Shown here piece by piece: positions 18,069-29,524 of a stretch of DNA of 64,000 nt. Numbering within the stretch: position 1 is the first letter of the stretch; each line of letters starts with the position of its first letter. Where the stretch lies: contig NC_013235.1 of assembly GCF_000024365.1 (NCBI RefSeq), forward strand, positions 5,766,001-5,830,000. Direction: 5' to 3'. Source of the stretch: Nakamurella multipartita DSM 44233 (GTDB taxonomy: Bacteria > Actinomycetota > Actinomycetes > Mycobacteriales > Nakamurellaceae). Made by a program: the position numbers and the translations under genes. Under the pieces are notes generated by a model that saw only the letters and a program-made list of their open reading frames with translations, ran no database searches and was not told where the DNA came from.

Positions 18069-19186
18069 GGCGTCCGGTTCCGGTCGGCCGGCGGGCGCGG
18101 ATCCAGGCGTGGGTCGTGGTGGCCGTTGAGCGAGGCCCGGCCGTTGACCGCGGGCGGCTCGCCCGGCCGCGGCACGATCGGGGCGCCGTCGAGTTGCCGT
18201 CGACGGCCGAGCATCCGGCCGACGAACTGGCCGATGGCGTCGTCCGCCTGCTGACCCTGCACCCGCACACCGTGCACCGCCTCCGAGGCCAACGACCCGG
18301 TCGAATCGCGGATGATGCCGGCCAGGTCGATGCCGTCGACGACGGCGGTGGCGATGCCGATCAGGTCGATGTGCGAGATCGCCAGGTCGAAGTCGACCCG
18401 GCTGACGATGGCGTCCGGATCGACCTGGGCCACGATGGCGTCCAGGTCCAAACCGGCGACGATGCCCTCGATGTCGACCCGGGCGACGATGGCGTCCAGA
18501 TCGAGCCGGTTGATGATGCGGTCCAGATCCACCCGTTCGACGATGGCGTCGATGTCCAGCCGATCGATGATCCGCACGATGTCCACCCGGGCGACGATCG
18601 CATCCAGATCCAACCGGTCAAGGATTCGCTCGATGTCGACCCGGGCGACGATCGCGTCCAGGTCCAACCGGTCAAGGATCCGCTTGACGTCGACCCGGTC
18701 CACGATCGCGTCCAGGTCGACGCGGGCCACGGCCGCATCCAGATCCACCCGGGCGACCGCCGAGTCCAGATCGACCCGGGCGACCGCCGAATCCAGATCG
18801 ACCGCGGCCACCACGGCGTCCAGGTCGACCTGCTCGAGCACCACCCGGGTCAGGTCCAGACCCTCCAGGGCCAGCCGAACCACCGCGTCGATCACCGGCC
18901 GCAGCGGGCTCAAGGCCCGGTCGAGCATCCCGGGTGCGGTCTCCTGGCCGGGGCCGGCACCCACCGGCGGATCCGGGGCCGCGGCCGGGCGGGTCAGGGC
19001 GCGGGCGGCCACCTCGGACACCGCGGCCTCGGAGGCGCGGACGGCCACACCGGCGCCCCAGCGCAGCGGGGCGGACATCGTCCAGGCCGCGCCGGCCGCC
19101 CCGCGGGCCAGCGATTTGAGCCGGCTCCGTCGACGCGCACCCGATCCCGACGCCGATCCAGGCGTCAGCGAATCGGGGTGGGCCAC
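18065..19186 (-). CDS. Nonapeptide-repeat protein, partner of RDD protein
   Basis: 373 residues. Residues 121-273 are 17 consecutive nine-residue units with consensus D-(L/I)-D-A-I-V-A-R-(V/L); alternate units from about residue 157 swap D-A for polar residues (DIERILDRL, DIVRIIDRL). The flanks are an Ala/Arg-rich N terminus (about 1-70), a linker, and a tail segment STGSLASEAVHGVRVQGQQA followed by an Arg-rich stretch and Pro-rich end. No signal peptide; no helix hydrophobic enough for a membrane span. The nine-residue period with fixed Asp and two or three hydrophobics could form a regular solenoid or amphipathic surface at the membrane. The GTG start has GAAGGAG upstream. Overlaps the RDD gene start by four bases. 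Confidence 0.75.
   Translation of the reverse strand: MAHPDSLTPGSASGSGARRRSRLKSLARGAAGAAWTMSAPLRWGAGVAVRASEAAVSEVAARALTRPAAAPDPPVGAGPGQETAPGMLDRALSPLRPVIDAVVRLALEGLDLTRVVLEQVDLDAVVAAVDLDSAVARVDLDSAVARVDLDAAVARVDLDAIVDRVDVKRILDRLDLDAIVARVDIERILDRLDLDAIVARVDIVRIIDRLDIDAIVERVDLDRIINRLDLDAIVARVDIEGIVAGLDLDAIVAQVDPDAIVSRVDFDLAISHIDLIGIATAVVDGIDLAGIIRDSTGSLASEAVHGVRVQGQQADDAIGQFVGRMLGRRRQLDGAPIVPRPGEPPAVNGRASLNGHHDPRLDPRPPADRNRTP
18368..18826 (-). repeat. 27-base in-frame tandem repeats (17 units)
   Basis: DNA encoding the 17 nonapeptides. The unit on the coding strand resembles GACCTGGACGCGATCGTCGC and onward. Some neighbouring units are near-identical (for example around 18601-18680), so recent expansion and contraction by slippage or recombination is likely. 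Confidence 0.85.
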
Positions 19187-19332
19187 CGCAGTGCTCCTTC
19201 ATCCGTGGGCCGGTTCCGACCATTGTTCGTCACCGGAGTCCGCCACCGCGTCACCCGAGCGGAATGACTGTGTTCAGCGTCGCACAGCGCTTCGGTTCGA
19301 GCCGGGCTACCGCAGCGCCCGAAACGGTGAAA

Positions 19333-19359
19333 GCCCGCCCGGGAAACTCCCGGACGGGC
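19333..19359 (-). terminator. Hairpin downstream of clpB
   Basis: GCCCGCCCGGGA and TCCCGGACGGGC form 12-base arms with one mismatch and a three-base loop, 53 bases after the clpB stop on the minus strand. It is a compact GC-rich terminator. Confidence 0.65.
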
Positions 19360-19374
19360 GGTCACCGCGACGAG

Positions 19375-19411
19375 CGGTCAGGTTCACACGGTCAGGTTCA
19401 CACAGTCAGAT

Positions 19412-19426
<15 letters not shown>
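19375..19426 (-). repeat. 14-base tandem repeats spanning the clpB stop
   Basis: Three full units of CGGTCAGGTTCACA (one with two changes) plus a partial fourth that contains the last codons and TGA of clpB. The 3' end of the gene has been duplicated outward, so each unit carries its own copy of the stop context. Confidence 0.7.
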
Positions 19427-22036
<2,610 letters not shown>

Positions 22037-22137
22037 GGCTGGTGTGGTGCCTTTCTCGGTCGGGTCGTGGTTCGGTGCGGGCGCCGGAGTCGACTCTTCA
22101 GCCTGACGCAGACGTCCACATGATGCAACGCACAAAA

Positions 22138-22158
22138 GTTGAGTCTATTCCGCTCAAG
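22138..22158. promoter_or_regulatory. HAIR element (HspR operator) of clpB
   Basis: On the clpB strand it reads CTTGAGC-N7-ACTCAAC, matching the HspR consensus CTTGAGT-N7-ACTCAAG at 12 of 14 positions. The seven-base spacer contains TAGACT together with the first bases of the right arm, a plausible -10 hexamer. Repressor binding would then block RNA polymerase directly. Confidence 0.8.
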
Positions 22159-22213
22159 TCTAGTCCGGGCATCACCCCAGGTCGGCGACCCAAGGAGGCC
22201 GGGAACCAGCCGG

Positions 22214-23731
22214 TCAGACGTCCCCGCGGGGCAGCAGAGCCCGCAGGTTGGCCGGCACGGTGGCCGCGAATTCGATCGGCCGGATGGACCGCAGAATGGT
22301 GGCGGCCAGGATCGGATCGTGATTGATCAGCTGCCGGGCCTTGGCCGGCTGGCTGAGCATCTCCATGCTCATCGACATCAGTTCGGTGTCGCCGTCCGCG
22401 TAGATCTTGGCCGCATACTTCGGCCCGACGTCCCGGCCACCGGTGCCGGCGTAGATCTCTTTGAACGCGGGCATGGCCGCGTCGAAGGCGATCTCCTTGC
22501 CGTTGCCGTAGATGTCGATGAGCCGGCGGCCCGACCGATCCTGCAGGACCTGGATGAGGTCGAGCCAGACCATGACCGGCAGCGCGAACTCCACCTGGTG
22601 GCCCATCTCGTGCACCAGGGTCGGCACATCGTCGCGGACCGACGCCCGCACCCGGTCGTTCAGCCGGCTGGCGTCGGCCCGGAAGTTGGTGATCTCCGGC
22701 GAGCGCATGAACCGGCTCTTGACCTCGTCCGGATTGATCTCCACGGTCGCCACCCGACCGGGCGGTGGCCGGCGTCCGGGCTCCACCATTCCGTGCACCG
22801 TGTTCAGGGCCCTGACCACCCGGTCGGCGAACCCTTGCGCGTACTGCATGAAATGGGCCTGATCCGCCGCGCCCGGGGCGTAGTCCATGTTGACCGCCAT
22901 CGAGTCGAGCACACCGTCGCCGACCGTGCCGGCGTAGATCTTGACCACCGTCGGCATCGTCTCCAGGGCGCTGATCAGGAGCTGCTTCGTCGGACCGTCC
23001 GGCTCGACCAGCTTGGGCCGGGCCTGGCTGGCCAGGGTGCGGGCGGCGGCGATGTCCAACGAGTCGCGGTGGTCGGGATTGTGGCCGACCGTGCCGGCCA
23101 CCGCGGCGCGGATCTCGGCATTGCGCACGGTCAACGCCGACCCGTACAGGGCCAGCTCGGCCTGCACCACCGAGGGCAGGAACAGCTCGTCCACCCGGAC
23201 CTTGATGTCGAGCAGGTCCACCTTGCGGTCCTCGGAGATGCACTGGGTCATCGCGAAACCCAGGACGGCGTTGAGGTAGTCGGGCAGCTTCATGGACGCG
23301 TCGGCGAAGTGGTGGACCGCGTTGACGATCATGTCGTCGAGCGTGTCCTTGGCCAGCGGGTTGTCCAGATGGACCACCCGCGGATGCGCGGCTCGGAAGA
23401 GAGTGGCGGCCCGGTCCGTGAGCGTCTTGGGCTCGAGCAGACCCTCGTCGGTCATGATCGCCTGCCAGCGACCGAGCAGCAGGGCCTGCGTCGTCGGCGG
23501 CGCGACTCCGGCCTCGATCCGCACCGTCGACTTGTCGCCCCGCATGAAGCTGCGCCGCAGGACGGGCGCGGCCGGGGCGGGCAGGGCCGGCTGACCCACC
23601 GCCAGGCCGGCCACCGGCAGCGGCGCGAAGGGGGCGGCCGGCGTCACCGCCGCTTCCAGCACCGGCGAACCGGCCGAGGCCGGGCGCGGACCGGACCTCG
23701 TCGGACGGATTCGTGACCACTCGGCAACCAT
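22214..23731 (-). CDS. Putative zinc metallopeptidase (HEMGH) of unknown family
   Basis: About 505 residues; no known family recognised with confidence. The first ~60 residues are Pro/Ala-rich and disordered. A long, mostly helical middle follows, then a metalloprotease-like core: VHEMGHQVEF with HExxH at residues 374-378 and a downstream ELMSMSMEMLSQPAKA segment whose Glu450 could be the third zinc ligand. This pairing resembles metallopeptidase domains found in phage and polymorphic-toxin proteins. No signal peptide or membrane helix, so it is cytosolic unless exported by a specialised route. The start is uncertain: the ATG at 23731 follows GGGGGAG closely, and longer forms reach 23782. Confidence 0.65.
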   Translation of the reverse strand: MVAEWSRIRPTRSGPRPASAGSPVLEAAVTPAAPFAPLPVAGLAVGQPALPAPAAPVLRRSFMRGDKSTVRIEAGVAPPTTQALLLGRWQAIMTDEGLLEPKTLTDRAATLFRAAHPRVVHLDNPLAKDTLDDMIVNAVHHFADASMKLPDYLNAVLGFAMTQCISEDRKVDLLDIKVRVDELFLPSVVQAELALYGSALTVRNAEIRAAVAGTVGHNPDHRDSLDIAAARTLASQARPKLVEPDGPTKQLLISALETMPTVVKIYAGTVGDGVLDSMAVNMDYAPGAADQAHFMQYAQGFADRVVRALNTVHGMVEPGRRPPPGRVATVEINPDEVKSRFMRSPEITNFRADASRLNDRVRASVRDDVPTLVHEMGHQVEFALPVMVWLDLIQVLQDRSGRRLIDIYGNGKEIAFDAAMPAFKEIYAGTGGRDVGPKYAAKIYADGDTELMSMSMEMLSQPAKARQLINHDPILAATILRSIRPIEFAATVPANLRALLPRGDV

Positions 23732-24121
23732 CGCTCCCCCAGCCATGCGCTGCCGCGACCGTAACAGCGGCCGGTCGATCACGCAGCGAAAAGGCCTCGA
23801 TTGGGCAGCGGCGTGACGTGACCCGTTCGCCGCAGCGCTGCGTGACCGCCGCTAATCCGATTCAGCGACGCCATCCACTGGCTGCCACGTTCGGACCCGG
23901 AGCGGCGCCACGATCGGTGCACGATGCGGTCGCCAGCCCGGACCGGGACCGTCGCGCGCGCCCGAACGGTCCCTCTGACCTGCGGAACGACGTCCGGGAC
24001 GAATCGGACGTCGGCGCGCGGGGCGGTCGGAGCGGGTCTACGTTTCGCTCGACTCGACCGCCGACGCTCGGGGTGCGCGACCCACGCGACCGGGTGTCCC
24101 GCCGTTCTCGGAGAGGACCGC
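23732..24121. promoter_or_regulatory. Divergent intergenic region before alpha-amylase
   Basis: About 390 bases with no supportable gene. A ribosome site GAGAGGA precedes the amylase ATG. The region should hold promoters for the metallopeptidase gene and amylase; no clear operator palindrome seen. Confidence 0.4.
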
Positions 24122-26245
24122 ATGACCCGACCTGCACTGCGCCGACTGGGTACCGTCGCGCTGGCTGCCACCCTGGCGGTGACCATCAACCAGGTCGTCG
24201 CGCCCGCCGCCGCGGCCGAGACCACCTCGGTCACCGTCGCCGGCTCGTTCGATCAGGAGATCGGCTGTGCCGACGACTGGCAACCGGCCTGCGCCGCCGC
24301 GCACCTGGACAAGCAACCCAACGGCCAGTTCGCCAAGACGCTGACCATCCCCGACTCCGGGTCGGGCGCCACGAGCTACGGGTACAAGTTCGCCACCAAC
24401 GACAGCTGGAACAACCCGAACTTCGGCCTGCGGGGCGGGTCGGGCGACATCGCCCTGCCGATCCCGGCCGGCGGCCAGAACGTCACGTTCGTCTTCGACC
24501 CGGTGTCCAACCTCGGCTCGGACTCGATCAACAGCGCCGCCATCTCCGGCACCTTCCAGAGGCAGCTCGGCTGCGCGGCCGACAACACCCTGTCCTGCCC
24601 GCAGAGCTGGCTCTACGACGACGACCACGACGGTGTCTTCACGTTGGTCACCGGGGCCATCGCCCCGGGCAGCTACACGGTGTCGGCGGCCACCCTGGGC
24701 AGCAGCTCGGGGTCGGCGCCGGTGACCTTCACCGTGCCGGCGGCCGGCGGCGGGGCGACGACGACGATCAGCTTCGACCCGAAGGCCGGCGCGCCCACCG
24801 TGTCGGTGGTCCCGCTGGTCCAGCCGGCCCCGGCGACCTTCAGCCATCCGACGGCCAAGCGCGGCGACGTGGTGGCCAACCTGTTCGAGTGGAACTGGAA
24901 GTCGGTGTCCACCGAGTGCCAGACCGTTCTCGGCCCGGCCGGTTACGGCGCGGTCCAGGTCGCGCCGCCGCAGAACTCCATCAACAACCCGGACGGGGGC
25001 GGCCACCCGTGGTGGGAGGTCTACCAGCCGGTCAGCTATTCGCTGAACAGCCGGATGGGCAGCGAGGACGACTTCAAGGCCATGGTGAAGACCTGCCGCG
25101 CGGCCGGCGTGCAGGTCATCGTGGACACCGTCATCAACCACATGACGGGCCAGGGCTCGACCTCCTACGACCCGGCCACCACCGGATGGACCCACACCAA
25201 CTACCCGGGGCTGTATTCGGCCGCGGACTTCCACACCTCGCCGGCCGACTGCCCGGAGGCCAGCAACACCATTGACGACTTCAACGACTACCGGCAGGTC
25301 ACCCAGTGCCAGCTGGTCGGTCTGGCCGATCTGCGGACCGAGTCCGACGCCGTGCGCACGCAGATCGCCGGGTACTTGAACAAGCTGCTGTCCTACGGGG
25401 TCACCGGGTTCCGGGTGGATGCGGCCAAGCACATCGGCCAGGCCGATCTCGCCGCGATCGTCAAGAAGCTCAACCGCACCGTCGACGGCAAGCGCCCGTA
25501 CATCGCCCTGGAGGTGCCGCCGGGCGGGCCGGGCAAGCTGACCCCGTTCGCCTTCCAGGACCAGGGCAACCTGCTCGGGTTCGATTTCGCCACCCAGGTC
25601 AAGGCCGCCTTCACCAGCAACCTCACCGACCTGACGGTGTTCGGGGAGGATGCCGGACTGCTGCCCAGTGACCACTCGCTGGTCTTCGTGCAGAACCACG
25701 ACACCGAGCGGGACGGCACGACGCTGAGCTACAAGAACGGGCCGACCAACACCCTGGCCACCGAGTTCATGCTGGCCTACGGGTACGGCCGGGCCGAGGT
25801 CTACTCCGGCTTCGTCTTCGCCAACAAGGACGACTCACCCCCGGCCGACGCCAACGGGTTCGTCACCGACGCCAACTGCGACAACGGCTGGGCTTGCACC
25901 CACCGCAGCCGGGGGGTGGCCAACCTGGTCGACTTCCACAACTTCGTCGGCGACGCGCCGGTGCGCAACGTCGACGACGACGGGGTCAACCTGCTCGCCT
26001 TCAGCCGGGGCAACAAGGGCTGGATCGCGCTGAACAACCACGACACCCCGCAGACCCGGACGTTCTCGACCGGGCTGCTGCCCGGCGTCTACTGCGACGT
26101 CATCCACGGCACCTACAGCCAGGCCTCGCGGGGCAAGAGCTGCGACGGACCGACGGTGACCGTGGGCTCGTCGGGCAAGGCGACCGTGACCGTTCCGGCC
26201 AAGGACGCGGTCGCGTTCAGCGCCGGGAACCGGGTCGGCCGCTGA
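24122..26245 (+). CDS. Secreted GH13 alpha-amylase with N-terminal X25-like modules
   Basis: Extracellular endo-acting alpha-1,4-glucanase, 707 residues. Signal peptide at residues 1-32 (VALAATLAVT core, cleavage near AAAAE). Two beta modules (about 35-128 and 137-205) resemble starch-binding X25 domains of pullulanases. The catalytic barrel starts about 248 (GDVVANLFEWNWKSV) with the four GH13 regions: DTVINH (335-340), GFRVDAAKH with nucleophile Asp433, ALEV with acid/base Glu464, and FVQNHD with Asp527. The layout fits Streptomyces-type amylases. No separate C-terminal starch-binding domain after the beta-sandwich. Ends in a long convergent hairpin. Confidence 0.9.
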   Translation: MTRPALRRLGTVALAATLAVTINQVVAPAAAAETTSVTVAGSFDQEIGCADDWQPACAAAHLDKQPNGQFAKTLTIPDSGSGATSYGYKFATNDSWNNPNFGLRGGSGDIALPIPAGGQNVTFVFDPVSNLGSDSINSAAISGTFQRQLGCAADNTLSCPQSWLYDDDHDGVFTLVTGAIAPGSYTVSAATLGSSSGSAPVTFTVPAAGGGATTTISFDPKAGAPTVSVVPLVQPAPATFSHPTAKRGDVVANLFEWNWKSVSTECQTVLGPAGYGAVQVAPPQNSINNPDGGGHPWWEVYQPVSYSLNSRMGSEDDFKAMVKTCRAAGVQVIVDTVINHMTGQGSTSYDPATTGWTHTNYPGLYSAADFHTSPADCPEASNTIDDFNDYRQVTQCQLVGLADLRTESDAVRTQIAGYLNKLLSYGVTGFRVDAAKHIGQADLAAIVKKLNRTVDGKRPYIALEVPPGGPGKLTPFAFQDQGNLLGFDFATQVKAAFTSNLTDLTVFGEDAGLLPSDHSLVFVQNHDTERDGTTLSYKNGPTNTLATEFMLAYGYGRAEVYSGFVFANKDDSPPADANGFVTDANCDNGWACTHRSRGVANLVDFHNFVGDAPVRNVDDDGVNLLAFSRGNKGWIALNNHDTPQTRTFSTGLLPGVYCDVIHGTYSQASRGKSCDGPTVTVGSSGKATVTVPAKDAVAFSAGNRVGR

Positions 26246-26263
26246 CCCTTCCGCTGCCCCAGC

Positions 26264-26330
26264 CCGCGCTGATCCAAGGCTCACTTCGGCGCCGGATTAG
26301 TCCGGTTTCGTGAACCTTGGATCAGCGCGG
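26264..26330. terminator. Long bidirectional hairpin after amylase
   Basis: 21-base arms (CCGCGCTGATCCAAGG..., one mismatch) around a 25-base loop, between two converging stop codons (26245 and 26348). Likely terminator for both genes. Confidence 0.7.
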
Positions 26331-26347
26331 CGAGCGGGCGCGACCGA

Positions 26348-27511
26348 TCACAGCCGCACCCAGGCGCCCGTTTCGACCGAGGCCAGCATGGCGTCCAGGG
26401 CCTGCGCGCTGTGCACCGCGTCGGCCAGGGTGGCCCCGTGGGGCTGCCCCTCGGCGATGGACCGGACGAAGCGGGCGGCCTCGATCACCTTGAGATCGTC
26501 GTAGCCCATGGCGTTGGCCGCCCCGGGCTGGAAGGCCGCGTACTCGCCGGCACCGGGGGCGACGTAGACGGTCGACACCGGCTGGTCCTGGTAGGCGGTT
26601 CCGGTGGACAGGCCGAGCTCGCCGAGCCGGCGGAAGTCCCAGTGCACCGCGCCCTTGGTGCCGTGGATCTCAAAGCCGTAGGCATTCTGATCGCCGACGG
26701 CGACCCGGCTGGCCTCCAGCACGCCGCGCGCGCCGGAGGCGAACCGAACCAGCGCACTGGCGTAGTCGTCGTTCTCCACCGGACCCAGCTCGCCGCCGGT
26801 GGCCCGGGCGTGCGCGGTGGTGGCGCCGGCCGGCCGGGCCCGCTCGGGCACGAAGATGGCGGTGTCGGCGACCAGCGAGTCGATCTCGCCGAGCAGGTAC
26901 CGGGCCAGGTCCACCCCGTGCGAGGCCAGGTCGCCCAGCACCCCGGAGCCTCCGCGGGCCTGCTCGTACCGCCAGGTCAGGCCGCCATCGGGATGGGCCG
27001 CGTAGTCGCTGAAGAACCGGACCCGGACGTGCGTGACGGCGCCGATCTCGCCGGCCGCAATGAGGTCACGCGCGGCCTCGACGGCCGGGGCGTTGCGGTA
27101 GTTGAAGCCGACCGCGCCCTGCACCCCGGCGACGGCGACGGCGTCGGCCACCGCCTGCGCGTCGGCGGTGCTCAGGCCGACCGGCTTCTCGATCCAGATG
27201 TGCTTGCCGGCCTGCGCCATCGCCACGCCGATCTCCCGGTGCAGGAAGTTCGGTGCGGTGATGCTGACCGCCTGCACGGCCGGGTTGGCGGCCAGCTCCC
27301 GCCAGTCGCGGACCGCGTCGGCGAAGCCGAACTGGCCGGCCGCATCGTCGGCCCGGCCGGGCACCTCGTCGGCCACCGCGACCAGTTCGGGCACGAGCGG
27401 CAGGTTCGGGTAGTGGTGGCGCAGCCGGGCGTAGGCCTGGGTGTGCACGCGACCCATCCAGCCGAATCCGGCCACGGCCACGCCGAGGGTGGCCCGGTCG
27501 TTGTTCGTCAC
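26348..27511 (-). CDS. Gfo/Idh/MocA-family sugar dehydrogenase
   Basis: NAD(P)-dependent oxidoreductase of 387 residues. The Rossmann N terminus reads GVAVAGFGWMGRVHTQAYAR. The catalytic-site motif EKPVGLS holds the conserved Lys (HIWIEKPVG). The C-terminal alpha/beta substrate domain contains GVLGDLASHGVDLARYLLG with the usual Asp and His. Family members oxidise or epimerise inositols and sugars; the substrate is not predictable. The GTG at 27511 is chosen because AGGAGGAC sits at proper spacing; GTG 27514 and a longer form to 27574 are less likely. A LacI-type regulator remnant sits immediately upstream. Confidence 0.86.
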   Translation of the reverse strand: MTNNDRATLGVAVAGFGWMGRVHTQAYARLRHHYPNLPLVPELVAVADEVPGRADDAAGQFGFADAVRDWRELAANPAVQAVSITAPNFLHREIGVAMAQAGKHIWIEKPVGLSTADAQAVADAVAVAGVQGAVGFNYRNAPAVEAARDLIAAGEIGAVTHVRVRFFSDYAAHPDGGLTWRYEQARGGSGVLGDLASHGVDLARYLLGEIDSLVADTAIFVPERARPAGATTAHARATGGELGPVENDDYASALVRFASGARGVLEASRVAVGDQNAYGFEIHGTKGAVHWDFRRLGELGLSTGTAYQDQPVSTVYVAPGAGEYAAFQPGAANAMGYDDLKVIEAARFVRSIAEGQPHGATLADAVHSAQALDAMLASVETGAWVRL

Positions 27512-27559
27512 CACGGTGTCCTCCTGCGGCTGACGGTCCCCTTTTGCGGACCTGTTCAA

Positions 27560-27571
27560 ATGTCCTGACAT
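27560..27571. promoter_or_regulatory. Short palindrome upstream of the dehydrogenase
   Basis: ATGTC-CT-GACAT, perfect five-base arms, 49 bases before the dehydrogenase start in an AT-rich patch. It could be a repressor site whose regulator is now missing or encoded elsewhere. Confidence 0.35.
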
Positions 27572-27591
27572 CATGGCAAAGGCCGAGCTGA

Positions 27592-27885
27592 CGCGTCAAT
27601 CGCCCGGCCAGCTGCATCGGCGCCACGTCCGCCGCTCAGGAACTCGGCCGGCGAGTGCCCCAGGACGTGTCCATGGTCGGGTACGACAACACCTCGCTGG
27701 CCCAGATCCGGCACCTGTGGTTGACCAGCGTGGACACCGCCACCATCGAGGTGGGCCGGCGGGCCGCGCGCGCCCTGGTCCGCCGGATGGCCGACCCGGC
27801 GCGGCCGGCGACCGAACAGCCGCTGCGCCCCACCCTGCGAGTGCGCGGCTCGACCGCACCGGTCCGACCCGACCGATTGGCTTGA
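27592..27885 (+). pseudogene. LacI-family regulator remnant (C-terminal part)
   Basis: The open frame encodes the last ~90 residues of a LacI/GalR repressor: GATSAAQELGR, VPQDVSMVGYDNTSLAQ, then LTSVDTATIEVGRRAARALV and the final RGSTAPVRPDRLA. The helix-turn-helix and most of the sugar-binding domain are absent, and a stop lies in frame just upstream (27589-27591). A GTG at 27655 could start a 76-residue peptide, but it would lack the DNA-binding part. It is most likely a deletion remnant of the regulator that once controlled the adjacent sugar dehydrogenase. Confidence 0.75.
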
Positions 27886-27912
27886 TCCGGGGGATGCGGG
27901 TACCAAAGGGGC

Positions 27913-29493
27913 ATGGCTGCGCGTCAGAAGAAGTTCACCCCGGGTTCGGGGGCCGGGCCCGCGACCCCGGCTCCCGCCGGACCCACCCGGCAGCTGGAGA
28001 TCGAGACCAAGCTGGAGCTGGACCCGGACGCGCCGCTGCCCGCCCTGACCAAGCGCAAGCGGCTGGCCGCCGTCGGCATCGCCGGTGCGGCCGAGCCGAT
28101 CAGCCATCACCTGGACGCCCTGTATTACGACACCGACCAGCTGGACCTGCTGCGGTCCAAGGTCACCCTGCGCCGCCGCACCGGCGGCGCCGACGCCGGC
28201 TGGCACCTCAAGCTGCCCGCCGTCCAGGGGGCCCGCACCGAGATCGGCCTGCCGCTGAGCGCCGGCGCGGAGGGCGTCGTGCCCGAGCAGATCGCCGCGC
28301 TGGTCCTGGGGGCCGCCCGCGGACGGCCGCTGGGTCCGGTCGGCCGGATCGTCAACGACCGCGTCGTGCGGCATCTGCTGGCCGCCGACGGCACCGTGCT
28401 GATCGAGGTCGCCGACGACCACGTCACCGGCACCGGCCTGGCCGACGGGTACCAGGGCACCCAGCGCTGGCGGGAGGTCGAGGTGGAGATCGTCGACGGC
28501 ACCCGCGACCAGCTGGCCGCCACCGTCGACGTACTGACGTCCGGCGGCGCCCGCCCGGCCGACTCACCGTCCAAGCTGGCCCGGGCCCTGGGCTACCGGC
28601 CGGCCGAGCCGCGCCGGGGCAAGACCGCCGGCGACATGGTGGTCACCGCGCTGGGCCGCCAGCGCGACCGGTTGATCACCGCGGACCGGGCCATCCGGGA
28701 CGGGGACACCGGCGCCGTCCTGGATGCGCGCACCCTGTGCCGGCGGATCGGTTCGGCGCTGGCGGTGTTCGCGCCGCTGTTCGACGGCCCCGCGGTCGCG
28801 CCGCTGCGCGAGGCGTTGACCACCGCCGCCGGGTTGCTGGACGGCGCCCGCGACGTGCAGTCCGCCCGGGGCCGCCTGGTCGAGCAGCTGACCGAGGAAC
28901 CCGCCCCCTACCGGGACCGGGCCCGCACCCGGCTGGAGCAGGCCTGCGATCGGCGGCTGGCCGCCGCGACCGACCGCGCCCGCGCCTACCTCGACGGGGC
29001 GGACTACCTGATGATGCTGCGCACGCTGGACGAGTTCCTGGCCGCGCCGCTGCTGACCAAACGGGCCGGCCGGGCCGCCCCGCGCGAGCTGGCCGCCCTG
29101 CTCGGCGCCGGGTGGCAGCGCCTGCAGGAACTGGCCGACGCGGCCCTGGCCGACCCGTCCCGCACCGCGCCGCTGCGCGACGTGCGGGACTGGGCGGCGA
29201 GCATGCGGTACGCGACCGAGCTGACCGTCGGCCCGCTCGGGCCGGACGCGGCGGCGCTGGCCTCCGCGCTGGAGGAGGTCCAGGAGTCGGTCGAGGAACA
29301 CCTGGACGCCCGCGGCGCCGCCGACCTGCTGGCCACCCTGGCCATCGAGGACGGCACCGACGGCGTCGCCGGATTCATCTTCGGCCGCCTGCACGCGGTC
29401 GAGCAGAACCTCGCGCACGCCGCCGTCGACGACTTCACCGACGCCTGGGACCGGATCGAGGACGGCGAACTGGTCGCCGGGTTGGGTCACTAG
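27913..29493 (+). CDS. CYTH and CHAD domain protein
   Basis: 526 residues. The N-terminal CYTH (triphosphate tunnel) domain, about 26-220, carries the EIETKLEL signature and paired basic/acidic strands (VTLRRRTGG, WREVEVEIVDG). The C-terminal CHAD helical domain spans about 235-520. CYTH-CHAD proteins bind or hydrolyse polyphosphate or inorganic triphosphate. In CHAD the hallmark helix normally holds a conserved His before an Arg-rich run. Here that segment is AVLDARTLCRRIGSAL, with Leu at the expected His position, and later basic positions are partly retained. Starts with a Lys-containing disordered stretch. Monocistronic. Confidence 0.85.
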   Translation: MAARQKKFTPGSGAGPATPAPAGPTRQLEIETKLELDPDAPLPALTKRKRLAAVGIAGAAEPISHHLDALYYDTDQLDLLRSKVTLRRRTGGADAGWHLKLPAVQGARTEIGLPLSAGAEGVVPEQIAALVLGAARGRPLGPVGRIVNDRVVRHLLAADGTVLIEVADDHVTGTGLADGYQGTQRWREVEVEIVDGTRDQLAATVDVLTSGGARPADSPSKLARALGYRPAEPRRGKTAGDMVVTALGRQRDRLITADRAIRDGDTGAVLDARTLCRRIGSALAVFAPLFDGPAVAPLREALTTAAGLLDGARDVQSARGRLVEQLTEEPAPYRDRARTRLEQACDRRLAAATDRARAYLDGADYLMMLRTLDEFLAAPLLTKRAGRAAPRELAALLGAGWQRLQELADAALADPSRTAPLRDVRDWAASMRYATELTVGPLGPDAAALASALEEVQESVEEHLDARGAADLLATLAIEDGTDGVAGFIFGRLHAVEQNLAHAAVDDFTDAWDRIEDGELVAGLGH

Positions 29494-29524
29494 GACCCGA
29501 CCCGGCTGATCGCCGCCGGTCGGC

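Noticed and set aside
18368-18826. Repeats that might look like a CRISPR array
   Set aside because: The 27-base units are in frame inside a coding gene, without unique spacers.
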